Shown here piece by piece: positions 16,170 through 28,114 of a stretch of DNA of 35,357 nucleotides (positions within the stretch are counted from its first letter, which is position 1; the number at the start of each line of letters is the position of its first letter). The DNA is from Myxococcota bacterium (lineage in GTDB: Bacteria > Myxococcota_A > UBA9160 > UBA4427). Under the pieces are notes generated by a model. That model saw only the letters and a program-made list of their open reading frames with translations, had not been told where the DNA came from and did not search any database. The DNA is taken from the NCBI GenBank assembly GCA_028278345.1, contig JANQEL010000024.1, positions 1 through 35,357 of the forward strand, read 5' to 3'. A program made the translations under genes and the position numbers.

Positions 16170-18023
16170 ATGTCCAAAGCGAGAATCCTGGCGGTCGACG
16201 ACCAGCGCTACTTCCGCGAGTTGCTCGAAGGGCTGCTGCGCGAAGAGGGCTACGAAGTCGAGACGGTGGCGAGTGCCGAAGAGGCGCTCGAGCGCCTCGA
16301 GCGCGACGTCTTCGACATCGTGGTGACCGACCTCGTGATGCCGGGCATCGACGGCAGCGAACTGGTCGGCCGCATCAAGGCGCGCCTGCCCGAGCAGGAG
16401 ATCGTCATGGTCACCGGGGTGGTCGATGTGAAGACCGCCGTCGAAGCCATGAAGCGCGGGGCCACCGACTACATCCTCAAGCCCTTCGACCGCGGCGACC
16501 TCGCCGAATCCCTCGAGAAGATCCTGCAGCGCCGGCGCCTCAAGGAAGAACACGCGCGCCTGCTCGACGAGAACCTCGAATACATGGGCGTGCTCGATCT
16601 CTACGAGCGGGTGAACACCCTCCACACCCACCTCGACGTCGAACCCCTGGCCGAGCGATTGATCGAGGAACTCTCGATCATTACCCACGCCCAGGGTGGG
16701 GTGCTGTGGTTCGCCGAAACCCTCGACAGCCCGCAGCTCATCTTGAAGGGCGCGCGCGGCTTGATCCGCATCGAAGAGGAAGCGACCTCGCTACAGGCCG
16801 ACGGTCTCGGCCCGGCCTTCGCTCCCCTGGTCGAGGGCGGCCGCCCGATCATCCTGCCGCGCCCGAACCAACTCGACGGCGATGCACTCTTCGTGCCCCT
16901 GCGTCAGGGCGCCCAGCTGATCGGCCTGGCTCGCCTCACCGACCCGCTCGACGGGGGTCGCTTCACCGGCCGCGAACAGGCCTCGGCCGAGAAGTTCGCC
17001 GAGCACGCCTCGACCGCATTGGCCAACGCCCTGCGCCTGCGCGCCCTCGAACGTCACTCCCTGCGCGACCCCCGCACCCAGGCCTACACCCACGCCTTCT
17101 TCTACGACGCCACCCGCCACGAGATCCAGAAGGCGGCGCGCTTCGGTCGCAACTTCTCGCTGATCGAAGTCGACCTGGCCCCGGCCGGCTCGGCCTTCCA
17201 GGCCCACCGCGAACAGGTTGGCGAGGCGAACCACGCGGCTTGGCTCGGTGAGGTCGTCGAACAGATCAGTGCGTCGCTGCGAAGTACCGACCTGCTGGCC
17301 GCCCAGGCCGACGGCCGTTACTCGGTACTGCTCCCCGAGACCGACGCCGTCGGTGCCGCGATCCTGAAGCAGCGCATCCGCGAACAACTGCTCGCCGACC
17401 CGGCGCTGTGGAACCAGGCCGAGGGCGTACAGCGAGACCTTGCGCTCGCCACCGTCACCTACCCGGGCGACGGCACCCAGCTCGAAACCCTGACCGAGAC
17501 CGCCACCAAGCGACTCGACCTCGACCGTCAGAGCCCGCTGCGCGGCTTCGCACTCGAGGGCACGAGCTTCCCGCGCGCCGTCGACCGCCTGCTCGAGAAG
17601 GGCACTGCGCTCGGTGAGCGAATGGGCGGCGAGGTCACGCGCTTCCTGCTGCGAGAGATCGAGCGGCGCCCGAAGGAGCGCGGGCTGCTCTTCGTTTCGC
17701 CCGCGGAGGAGGACAAGGCCCTGCTTCGCGAGGGGCTCGCGCGCCTGCGCAACCAGCCGACACGAACCGAGATCGTGATCGTCGGAGACAATCGGGATCT
17801 GGTCGAGGAGGGGGTGGCGATGACGTGCATCCCCGCGAGCCGTGCCGGCACCGATCGCCCCTTCGCGGTCTACTTCGGCGAGGGCCCCGCCTACGCGATG
17901 GTGAGCGCCCACCGACCGGGTCGCGACGGCCTGCGCATGTTCCACAGCGACGACCGCAGTCTCGTCGAGCACCTGGCCTTCCAGTTCCAGAAGGACCTGG
18001 GCCTGCCGCTCGGGGGGGCATAG
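16170..18023 (+). CDS. response regulator with GAF, degenerate GGDEF and an unassigned C-terminal domain
   Basis: This 617-residue protein starts with an intact receiver domain (1-120): Asp10, Asp11, phospho-acceptor Asp54, Thr82 and Lys104. A coiled segment (120-140) leads to a GAF-like domain (about 145-290). A GGDEF-type fold follows (about 295-450), recognisable from DPRTQAYTHAFF at 300 and VLLPETD, but the signature loop reads ADGRY (380-384) instead of GGDEF. Cyclase activity is therefore unlikely. The last 150 residues, including RPFAVYFGEGPAYAMVS, form a domain I cannot name. No DNA-binding domain is seen. It is the first of three closely spaced signalling genes. The receiver suggests control by a histidine kinase, none of which is encoded here. 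Confidence 0.85.
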   Translation: MSKARILAVDDQRYFRELLEGLLREEGYEVETVASAEEALERLERDVFDIVVTDLVMPGIDGSELVGRIKARLPEQEIVMVTGVVDVKTAVEAMKRGATDYILKPFDRGDLAESLEKILQRRRLKEEHARLLDENLEYMGVLDLYERVNTLHTHLDVEPLAERLIEELSIITHAQGGVLWFAETLDSPQLILKGARGLIRIEEEATSLQADGLGPAFAPLVEGGRPIILPRPNQLDGDALFVPLRQGAQLIGLARLTDPLDGGRFTGREQASAEKFAEHASTALANALRLRALERHSLRDPRTQAYTHAFFYDATRHEIQKAARFGRNFSLIEVDLAPAGSAFQAHREQVGEANHAAWLGEVVEQISASLRSTDLLAAQADGRYSVLLPETDAVGAAILKQRIREQLLADPALWNQAEGVQRDLALATVTYPGDGTQLETLTETATKRLDLDRQSPLRGFALEGTSFPRAVDRLLEKGTALGERMGGEVTRFLLREIERRPKERGLLFVSPAEEDKALLREGLARLRNQPTRTEIVIVGDNRDLVEEGVAMTCIPASRAGTDRPFAVYFGEGPAYAMVSAHRPGRDGLRMFHSDDRSLVEHLAFQFQKDLGLPLGGA

Positions 18024-18025
18024 CG

Positions 18026-19657
18026 ATGACGGCCGCGAACCCGAACGCACAAGCCAGCGCCGAGACCCAGCACACCGTGCTGGTGGCCGACAGCAATCTC
18101 AATCGCGCCGAACGCCTCGCCGAGGCCTGCCGCGATCTGGGCCTCGAAGCGTCGACCGCCGTGAACGGGGCCCTGGCCCTCGAAGTCGCGCTGGCGGAAG
18201 CCCCCGACCTGATCGTCAGTGAACTCGACCTGCCGCTGGTCACCGGTCGCAAGCTTGCCGAGATCCTGCGCGCCAACCCGCGCACCCACGCCGTGCGCTT
18301 CGTCTTCCTCGGCCCGGAGACCTCGAGCCATCCGCAGATGGAAGTGGGCGACACCCTCGTTTCGATCTCCTCGCCGCGCGAAGAGGTGCTGCGGATCGTG
18401 AACGAACAGCTCACGCGCTGCGATCGCGTGGCGGCCCTCGAAAACGCCAGCCAATCGGGGGAGACGGTGAGCGGCGACCTCGCCAAGCTTCCCCTCGCCG
18501 ACCTGCTGCAGGTCGCCCACCTCTCGCGCAAGAGCGGCCGCGTCGAACTCGAGCGCGAAGGCGACGGCGAGAGCCTCGCCCTCGAAGGCGAAGAAACCCA
18601 GCGCGAAGGCGAGCGCGGTCACGTCGTGGTGCGCGACGGCGACGTCCTCTCCGCGGAGACCGAGGAGGTCGAGGGGGAGAAGGCGCTCTTCCGCATGCTC
18701 GCCTGGCGCGAAGGTCGCTTCCGCTTCGCCGCCCGCCGCGACCCCGATGCGCCGGTGAAGATCACCGCCCCGGTGCGGGCGCTGCTGACGGAAGGACTGC
18801 GCCAGATCGCCGAGTGGGATCGCCTGGCCCTCCAACTGCCGCCACTCTCGGCGACGGTGAAGCTCTCGGTGCAGACCCGCGAACTGCCCCACATCGTGCA
18901 CCCCCTCACCCAGGAGGTGCTGCTGCTGCTCGAGCACTACGACCGCGTGCGCGACATCGTCGACCGCTGCTCGTATCCCGACTACCAGGTGCTGCGCACA
19001 CTCCAGACCCTGGCCCAGCGGAATATGGTGGCGGTCGGTCAGCAGCCAGTGCGCGGGCTCGAGCCGCGCGACCCGAACGTGGGCCTGTTCTCCGACGCGC
19101 AGTTGCGACGCCTGCGCGATCACCTGGAAAACGCGACACCGCGGGGTGGACGCACGGTGGCCGGCAAGCTCCTGATCGTCCCCGCCGCGCAGGGCGTGCT
19201 CGCCGATTGGCTGAACCTCCTGCGCTCCATTCCGCAGTTCGAACCCAGCGCCGGGCTCGGCCGCGGCGCGACGCCGCGAGACGAACTCGCCCCCCTGGGT
19301 CTCCTGCGTCTCGAGGCGGATCTCGAACTCGAACTCGTCCAGCTTCCGGGTGACGACGCCTACCAGCCTTTGCGCGCCTTCGCCGGACACGGTGCGCTCG
19401 GCACCTTCCACCTCCACTCGACTTCGGTGAGCGAACTCGAAGCAGCCCGCGCGAGCGAGATCGACGGGCAGACCCGGGTGGCCGGGCAGCATGTCGTGTT
19501 GCTGAGCCGCAAGCAGAAGCTCGATCCGGCGACGCTCCAGGAGAACCTCACCGCCCTCGACGATGCGTCCCTCTTCTTGATCCCCCTCGCACGCGATCCG
19601 ATGGATCGCGAGCCGAGCGAGCTGCTGCGCAACCTGCTCGCCCGCATCGTGCCCTGA
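18026..19657 (+). CDS. pseudo-receiver / DUF4388 (PATAN) protein with degenerate GTPase-like C-terminus
   Basis: About 543 residues, starting 2 bases after the previous stop. The N-terminal receiver-like domain (about 15-130) lacks key residues: the phospho-acceptor site reads VSELDLP with Glu66 in place of Asp, one of the two upstream acidic residues is Ser23, and the usual Lys-Pro is Ser-Pro. A DUF4388/PATAN domain follows (about 150-240; GDLAKLPLADLLQVAHLSRK). A helical, winged-helix-like segment comes next (about 290-345). The C-terminal 170 residues have the layout of the small GTPases often fused to DUF4388, but the P-loop is replaced by VPAAQGV and NKxD by RKQKLD. It probably acts as a scaffold or constitutive signal module. 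The GTPase reading is a pattern-level inference. Confidence 0.75.
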   Translation: MTAANPNAQASAETQHTVLVADSNLNRAERLAEACRDLGLEASTAVNGALALEVALAEAPDLIVSELDLPLVTGRKLAEILRANPRTHAVRFVFLGPETSSHPQMEVGDTLVSISSPREEVLRIVNEQLTRCDRVAALENASQSGETVSGDLAKLPLADLLQVAHLSRKSGRVELEREGDGESLALEGEETQREGERGHVVVRDGDVLSAETEEVEGEKALFRMLAWREGRFRFAARRDPDAPVKITAPVRALLTEGLRQIAEWDRLALQLPPLSATVKLSVQTRELPHIVHPLTQEVLLLLEHYDRVRDIVDRCSYPDYQVLRTLQTLAQRNMVAVGQQPVRGLEPRDPNVGLFSDAQLRRLRDHLENATPRGGRTVAGKLLIVPAAQGVLADWLNLLRSIPQFEPSAGLGRGATPRDELAPLGLLRLEADLELELVQLPGDDAYQPLRAFAGHGALGTFHLHSTSVSELEAARASEIDGQTRVAGQHVVLLSRKQKLDPATLQENLTALDDASLFLIPLARDPMDREPSELLRNLLARIVP

Positions 19658-19664
19658 GGCCCGC

Positions 19665-20123
19665 GTGAAACCGGAAGACCTGAAACGCTTCTCGATCCTG
19701 TCGGATTTCGGAGACGAAGACCGCGGACGCCTCGCCGAACTGCTCGACGACGAGAGCTACGGCGAAGGCCAGAACGTGTTTCGCGAGGGCGACGAAGCGG
19801 ATGCCCTCTACTTGGTCGTTTCCGGCACCCTGCGCATCCACAGCAAGGCCGCCGGCAAGCTCGGACTGCTCTGCGAGGGCACAGCACTCGGCGCGATCAG
19901 TCTCGTGACGATCGGCAAGCGCGAAGCGTCGGCCGTCGCGGAGTCGCAGCTCGAGGTCGCCTCGCTCAGTCGCGCCGGCTTCCTGCGCCTGGCCGACGAC
20001 TATCCCCGCACCGCGTGCCGTCTGGCCGAAGCGATCGTGATCGATCTCGCCGCCACCCTGCGCGCGCACCTGCCGCACGTGAAGCAGCAGTTCTCGACGG
20101 ACGACGTGGTTCTCTCCGGCTGA
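19665..20123 (+). CDS. cyclic-nucleotide-binding-fold (CRP-like) protein without DNA-binding domain
   Basis: This 152-residue protein is a single cNMP-binding beta-barrel domain. Visible features are YGEGQNVFREGDEADALYLVVSG in pieces typical of the fold, and a phosphate-binding cassette at 75-90 reading LGAISL followed by KREASAV. The cassette keeps the Arg (Arg86) but has Ala77 where cAMP binders have the Glu of FGE, so it may bind another ligand or none. There is no helix-turn-helix. The GTG start at 19665 lies 7 bases after the preceding stop, so it completes the three-gene signalling operon. Its last codons are the first unit of a short tandem repeat. Confidence 0.8.
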   Translation: MKPEDLKRFSILSDFGDEDRGRLAELLDDESYGEGQNVFREGDEADALYLVVSGTLRIHSKAAGKLGLLCEGTALGAISLVTIGKREASAVAESQLEVASLSRAGFLRLADDYPRTACRLAEAIVIDLAATLRAHLPHVKQQFSTDDVVLSG

Positions 20124-20177
20124 AGGTTCTCTCTGGCTGAAGGTTCTCTCCGGCTGAAGGCTCCCTCTCGGGCTGAG
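20108..20177 (+). repeat. 17-bp tandem repeat, about four units
   Basis: GGTTCTCTCCGGCTGAA occurs at 20108-20124 and 20142-20158, with a one-base variant (CTCTCTGG) at 20125-20141. A diverged, slightly longer fourth unit is at 20159-20177. The first unit contains the stop codon of the cyclic-nucleotide-binding gene. The unit length is not a multiple of three, and copies 2-4 are intergenic. Confidence 0.85.
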
Positions 20178-20199
20178 GGCTTTCCGAGCGGGCGGGGCG

Positions 20200-20227
20200 T
20201 TGACCCGCCAACCCCATCGCGTACTAT
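20200..20227 (+). promoter_or_regulatory. candidate guaB promoter
   Basis: TTGACC (20200-20205), a 16-base spacer and TACTAT (20222-20227) form a plausible sigma-70-type promoter. The predicted start near 20234 gives a 5' leader of about 160 bases before guaB. Confidence 0.5.
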
Positions 20228-20252
20228 TGCGCGGCAAACGTGGGGTGGGTGA

Positions 20253-23449
<3,197 letters not shown>

Positions 23450-23454
23450 CCGGG

Positions 23455-26400
23455 TTGCCCAAGCCCTTCGTTCACCTTCATCTACATACCCAGTATTCGC
23501 TGCTCGACGGCGCCATCAAACACAACCCACTCTTCGAGCGCACGAAAGCCCTGAACATGCCGGCGGTCGCGCAGACCGATCACGGCAACCTCTTCGGCAC
23601 CGTCGAGTTCTACAACAAGGCGCGCGCCAACGACGTCAAGCCGATCATCGGCTGTGAGGTCTACATCGCGGGGGCCTCGCGTTTCGATCGCGAGAAGCGC
23701 GAACGCACCGAAGACGGCTACGACGCGATCAGCCACCTGCTGCTGCTCGCCATGAACGACACCGGCTACAAGAACCTGATGTACCTGGTGTCGAAGGCCT
23801 ACCTCGACGGCTTCTACTACAAGCCCCGCATCGACATGGACCTCTTGCGGCAGCGGCACGAAGGCTTGATCGCGACATCGGGCTGCCTCTCTGCGCCGGT
23901 GCCGCGCGCCATCGTGCGTGGCGACGTCGACCAGGCGTGGGCGATCGCAGAGGACTTCGGGCGGCTCTTCGGCGACCGCTACTACCTCGAGATCCAGCGC
24001 CACGGCATCGCGGATCAGGATCTGGTGAACGCCGAGCTGATCAAGATGTCGAGCGACCTCAACATCCCGCTGGTCGCCACCAACGACGCCCACTACCTGC
24101 AGGAGTGCGACCACGAGCACCACGACGCGCTGCTCTGCGTCGGCACCGCCGCGAACCTCAGCGACGAGAAGCGCTTCCGCTTCGACGGCAAGGGCTTCTA
24201 CGTCAAAGACGGCGACGAGATGCGCGACATCTTCCACGACCATCCGTCGGCCATCGAGAACACCCTGGTGATCGCCGAGCGCTGCGATGTCGAGATCCCG
24301 ATGGGCACCTACCACATGCCCGACTTCCAGGTGCCGGCGGGCAAGAGCCTCGACGACGTGATGGAGGAGCAGAGCTGGGCCGGCCTGCGCCGCCGCCTCG
24401 AGATGGCGCCCGACGAACCCTTCGTCGCGAAGAAGCACGGCGAGTACGTCGAGCGGATGCAGCACGAACTCAAGGTGATCAAGGAGATGGGCTTCCCCGG
24501 CTACTTCCTGATCGTCGCCGACTTCATCAACTACGCGAAGGACAACGGCATCCCGGTGGGGCCCGGGCGTGGCAGCTCCGCGGGGAGCCTCGTCGCCTGG
24601 GGGCTCAAGATCACCGATGTCGACCCGATCGAGTACGACATCATCTTCGAGCGCTTCCTGAACCCCGAGCGCATCTCGATGCCCGACATCGACGTCGATT
24701 TCTGCATGCGCGGCCGCGAGCAGGTGATCCGCTACGTCGAAGAGAAGTACGACGGCGAGCGCAGCGAGGACGCCGACCCGGCCGAGCGCTACGACAACAT
24801 GAAGGTCTGCCAGATCGTGACCTTCGGAACCCTGCAGGCCCGCGCGGCGATTCGCGACGTCGGACGCGTGATGGGCATGACCTATGGCGACGTCGATCGC
24901 ATCGCCAAGCTGGTACCCGACGTCCTGGGGATCACCCTCAGTGAAGCCGTCGAGCAATCTCCCGAGCTTCGCACCCTGATCGAGTCGGATTCCCAGGTGA
25001 AGCGCCTGATGGAGACCGCGCTCAACCTCGAGGGGCTCACCCGCCACGCTTCGAAGCACGCCGCAGGTGTGGTGATCGGCGACCAACCGCTGATCGACAT
25101 GGTGCCCCTGTACAAAGACCCGAAGTCGGGCGACGTGATGACGCAGTTCAACATGGGCTGCGTCGAAGAGGTCGGGCTGATCAAGTTCGACTTCCTCGGC
25201 CTGAAGACGCTGACGCTGATGGCCGACGCCGAGGCGATGATTCGCAGGAAGCCGGGCTTCGAGGAGTTCGACGTCAACAAGATCCCCCTCGACGACGAAG
25301 CCACCTACGACATGCTCTGCGCCGGCGACACCGAAGGCGTGTTCCAGGTGGAATCGTCGGGCATGACCGAGCTCGTGGTGAAGCTCCAGCCCCGCAGCTT
25401 CAAGGAAGTGATTCCACTCGTCGCGCTCTACCGGCCCGGGCCCCTGCAGAGCGGCATGGTCGACGACTACGTGGCCCGGAAGAACGGCACAGTCGCGATC
25501 ACTGCGCTCCATCCCCACATCGAGCATCTCACGGAAGAGACACTCGGTGTGATCGTCTACCAGGACCAGGTGCTGCAGATCGCCCAGACGATGGCGGGCT
25601 ACAGCCTGGGCGAAGCAGATCTGCTGCGACGCGCCATGGGCAAGAAGAAGCCCGAGGTGATGCAGCAGCAGCGCGCCCGCTTCGTCGAGGGATCGGTCAA
25701 GAACGACATCGACGAAACGGAGGCGGGGGAGGTCTTCGATCTCATCGTCGAGTTCGCGGGCTACGGCTTCCCCAAGGCCCACTCGACCGCCTACGCGTAC
25801 ATCACGTACCAGACCGCCTACCTCAAGGCGAACCATCGTGAGGAGTACCTCGCCGCAGTACTCACGATCGACTCGACCAACCACGATCGCATGTCGCGGG
25901 ACATCGCCCACGTGCGCGAGAGCGAAATCGAAATCCTGCCCCCCGACGTAAACGAATCCCAGCGCGATTTCGGCGTCGTCGACGGGGCGATCCGCTTCGG
26001 CTTCGCGGGGATCAAGAACGTGGGGGCCGGCGCAATCGACGCGATCCTCGAATCGCGCGCGGAAGACGGCCCCTTCAAGAGCTTCTTCGACTTCGTATCG
26101 CGCATCGATTCGCGCAAGGTGAATCGTCGGGTGGTCGAGGCCCTGGTGAAGTGCGGGGCGTTCGACTCCCTGCACGAAGAGCGCGCCTCGGTCTGGGCTT
26201 CCGTCGACTCCGGCCTCGAACGCGCGGCGGCCGATCAGCGCGATCGCGCGGTCGGGCAAGAGAGTCTCTTCGGCGGCCTCGACGACGATTCGATCCAGAC
26301 CGCCCCTGAACTCGTGACCGCCCCTCCCTGGTCGGATCGCGAGCGTCTCGGGCACGAGAAGGAGTTGCTCGGCTTCTATGTGAGCGGTCATCCCCTGGGC

Positions 26401-26997
26401 GAGGTCGCGCCTCTGCTCAAGCGCTTCACCGATTGCACCTCGAGCGCCTGCGAGGACAAGGCCGGGCGGGAAGTGCGCGCGGGTGGGCTCCTCACCGCGA
26501 TGCGCGAGGTCATCACCAAGCGCGGCAAGCGCATGGCCTTCGCGACCCTCGAAGATCTCGAAGGCGCCTTCGAACTCGTGATCTTCCCCGATACCTACGA
26601 ATCCTTCCTTCCGTTGCTCACGAGAGCCAAGGCGGGGGACGAAGAGAAGGGACCGCTGCCTCTGCTCGTCACGGGCAACCTCGAATGGCAGGAGGGGGAG
26701 GGGCCGAAGATCCTGCTGCGCGACCTGATTCCCCTGGCCGAGGCCGAAGAGAAGCTCGCGGGGACCCTGCGCGTGAAAATGGTGGAACGTGACATCAACG
26801 ACGACCGTCTAACGGCGTTGGTACGGGTGCTCTCGAATCATCCCGGCGATTGCCCCGTGGTCGTGCACGTCTTGATTCCGGGGGAGAGCGAGACGACGCT
26901 CTCGGTCGGTGCGGTACGCGGGGTGCGGGCCACCCCCGAGATGTGCCGCGACGTCGACGCGTTGTTCGGCCGCAAGGTGACGGAGCTCAGTCTGTGA
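23455..26997 (+). CDS. dnaE: DNA polymerase III alpha subunit
   Basis: This 1180-residue replicative polymerase catalytic subunit of the DnaE1 type is close in length to the E. coli protein. The N-terminal PHP domain begins FVHLHLHTQYSLLDGA. The polymerase core has GPGRGSSAGSLVAWG and the catalytic PDIDVDFCMRGRE with paired Asp residues. A helix-hairpin-helix/beta-binding region follows. An OB-fold lies near 1000-1090 (VRAGGLLTAMREVITKRGKR), with a C-terminal tau-binding-like tail. The start is TTG 23455: GGGAG sits 8 bases upstream, the sequence then begins exactly as DnaE should, and no ATG occurs before the conserved PHP motif. It lies 5 bases after guaA, an unusual pairing of nucleotide synthesis with replication in one unit. 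Confidence 0.97.
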   Translation: MPKPFVHLHLHTQYSLLDGAIKHNPLFERTKALNMPAVAQTDHGNLFGTVEFYNKARANDVKPIIGCEVYIAGASRFDREKRERTEDGYDAISHLLLLAMNDTGYKNLMYLVSKAYLDGFYYKPRIDMDLLRQRHEGLIATSGCLSAPVPRAIVRGDVDQAWAIAEDFGRLFGDRYYLEIQRHGIADQDLVNAELIKMSSDLNIPLVATNDAHYLQECDHEHHDALLCVGTAANLSDEKRFRFDGKGFYVKDGDEMRDIFHDHPSAIENTLVIAERCDVEIPMGTYHMPDFQVPAGKSLDDVMEEQSWAGLRRRLEMAPDEPFVAKKHGEYVERMQHELKVIKEMGFPGYFLIVADFINYAKDNGIPVGPGRGSSAGSLVAWGLKITDVDPIEYDIIFERFLNPERISMPDIDVDFCMRGREQVIRYVEEKYDGERSEDADPAERYDNMKVCQIVTFGTLQARAAIRDVGRVMGMTYGDVDRIAKLVPDVLGITLSEAVEQSPELRTLIESDSQVKRLMETALNLEGLTRHASKHAAGVVIGDQPLIDMVPLYKDPKSGDVMTQFNMGCVEEVGLIKFDFLGLKTLTLMADAEAMIRRKPGFEEFDVNKIPLDDEATYDMLCAGDTEGVFQVESSGMTELVVKLQPRSFKEVIPLVALYRPGPLQSGMVDDYVARKNGTVAITALHPHIEHLTEETLGVIVYQDQVLQIAQTMAGYSLGEADLLRRAMGKKKPEVMQQQRARFVEGSVKNDIDETEAGEVFDLIVEFAGYGFPKAHSTAYAYITYQTAYLKANHREEYLAAVLTIDSTNHDRMSRDIAHVRESEIEILPPDVNESQRDFGVVDGAIRFGFAGIKNVGAGAIDAILESRAEDGPFKSFFDFVSRIDSRKVNRRVVEALVKCGAFDSLHEERASVWASVDSGLERAAADQRDRAVGQESLFGGLDDDSIQTAPELVTAPPWSDRERLGHEKELLGFYVSGHPLGEVAPLLKRFTDCTSSACEDKAGREVRAGGLLTAMREVITKRGKRMAFATLEDLEGAFELVIFPDTYESFLPLLTRAKAGDEEKGPLPLLVTGNLEWQEGEGPKILLRDLIPLAEAEEKLAGTLRVKMVERDINDDRLTALVRVLSNHPGDCPVVVHVLIPGESETTLSVGAVRGVRATPEMCRDVDALFGRKVTELSL

Positions 26998-27881
26998 AGC
27001 GAAACCGCTCGACCCTGGCCGCAAAGCTCGTCCTCGCGAGCCTACTCGCCAGCCAGCTCGCCTCGGCCGAACTGCGCACCCTCGAGACCGTCGGTACGCT
27101 GCCCCTCTCGAAGGAGAACACCACCGGGGTCGTTCCACGCGACGCCGCGATCGAGCAGGCCCTGCGCGAAGCCGTGATCCGGATCGCCCAGGAGTTCCTC
27201 GCCGACCGCCCCCTCGACGATGAAGACCCTCTCGAACCCGCGGACGGTGAGGAGCCGACACTGCTCACACTTCCCGGCGACGAGCCCCTCTCGGAAGACG
27301 AGGAAGCGGCGTTCGAAGCCGAACGCGAGGCCGAGCTCGAAAAGCTCGACACCGTTCTCGGCACGAAGATGGTTCCCTACACCAGTCGGTTCCGCGTGAT
27401 CGAAGATCGCGGCCGCCGCCCGGCGCTGTTCAGCGACGACCCCGAAGTCAGCGAGGAGTACGTCGTGATCGTCGAGGTGCAGATCGACGTCGATCGGGTG
27501 CGTTCGCGGCTGGTCGAAGCGGGCATGCTCGATGCCACCACGGCCAGGGTCCAGGCCAACGAAGTGCTTCTCGAAGTGAATGGCCTCTCGCGCTACGCCG
27601 CCTACCTCGACTTCCGCAATCTGCTGATCGAGAACCTCGGCGCGCACGCCGCGGTACCCGTCGAGATGTCGGCGCGGCGAACCGTCTTCGACGTCTCGAC
27701 CGAGGTGAGCGCCGTGGAGTTCCTCGAAGCGCTCCTGACGGCCACGCCGCCCCACATCCAGATCGACCCCCTCCACGCGAGCGGGGCGCGATTGCGCGTG
27801 GCGGTCGACTGGCAGCCCCCGGCCGGCGATTCCGAGGCCGGCGACGAGGCGGCGGGGCGGGGCGGACCGGCCGATCTCTGA
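26994..27881 (+). CDS. secreted protein of unknown function, coupled to dnaE
   Basis: This 295-residue protein starts at GTG 26994, overlapping the dnaE stop (GTGA), so it is probably translationally coupled. A signal peptide is clear: a basic start KRNR, a hydrophobic stretch, and a likely cleavage after ASA near residue 27. The mature part begins with RDAAIEQALREAVIRIAQEFL, which recalls the helix of LPP20/FlgT-N-like envelope domains. An acidic insert (about 78-115) and a beta-rich C-terminal half containing EYVVIVEVQIDVDRVRSRL follow. No catalytic motif is seen and no lipobox Cys is present. I do not recognise the family with confidence; a periplasmic or outer-membrane-associated role is inferred from the signal peptide. 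Confidence 0.75.
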   Translation: MKRNRSTLAAKLVLASLLASQLASAELRTLETVGTLPLSKENTTGVVPRDAAIEQALREAVIRIAQEFLADRPLDDEDPLEPADGEEPTLLTLPGDEPLSEDEEAAFEAEREAELEKLDTVLGTKMVPYTSRFRVIEDRGRRPALFSDDPEVSEEYVVIVEVQIDVDRVRSRLVEAGMLDATTARVQANEVLLEVNGLSRYAAYLDFRNLLIENLGAHAAVPVEMSARRTVFDVSTEVSAVEFLEALLTATPPHIQIDPLHASGARLRVAVDWQPPAGDSEAGDEAAGRGGPADL

Positions 27882-27904
27882 GCGGGCCCCTGCGACGCCC
27901 GCCA

Positions 27905-27933
27905 TTGACGCGAAATTTCGAAAAGGGTAAACA
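27905..27933 (+). promoter_or_regulatory. candidate promoter of tRNA-Val with palindromic spacer
   Basis: TTGACG (27905-27910), a 17-base spacer and TAAACA (27928-27933) lie about 20 bases before the tRNA. The spacer opens with the perfect 10-bp palindrome CGAAATTTCG (27911-27920), a possible protein-binding site. Confidence 0.5.
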
Positions 27934-27955
27934 CTTCGCCTCGTTAGCTCGATTC

Positions 27956-28031
27956 AGGCACGTAGCTCAGGGGCTAGAGCGCTGCCTTGACACGGCAGAG
28001 GTCGGCGGTTCAAATCCGCCCGTGCCTACCA
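27956..28031 (+). tRNA. tRNA-Val (anticodon GAC)
   Basis: A full cloverleaf can be drawn: acceptor AGGCACG with CGTGCCT, D-stem GCTC/GAGC, anticodon stem CTGCC/GGCAG with loop TTGACAC (anticodon GAC, reading GUC and GUU), and T-stem GGCGG/CCGCC with loop TTCAAAT. The discriminator is A and CCA is encoded. It precedes thrS by 83 bases. Confidence 0.95.
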
Positions 28032-28114
28032 CAGCGTGTCGCTTGCGTTGATTCTCGCCTGAACGAGCCGATGAAAACCCAGGGAAGCCCGATCCATATG
28101 TCGCACCGCAGTTC

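Noticed and set aside
20108..20177. CRISPR array
   Set aside because: Units are 17 bases with no spacers between them and no cas gene is present.
23482..26391. A 969-codon open frame on the minus strand opposite dnaE
   Set aside because: Same cause; dnaE is unmistakable on the plus strand and the minus frame shows no family motif.
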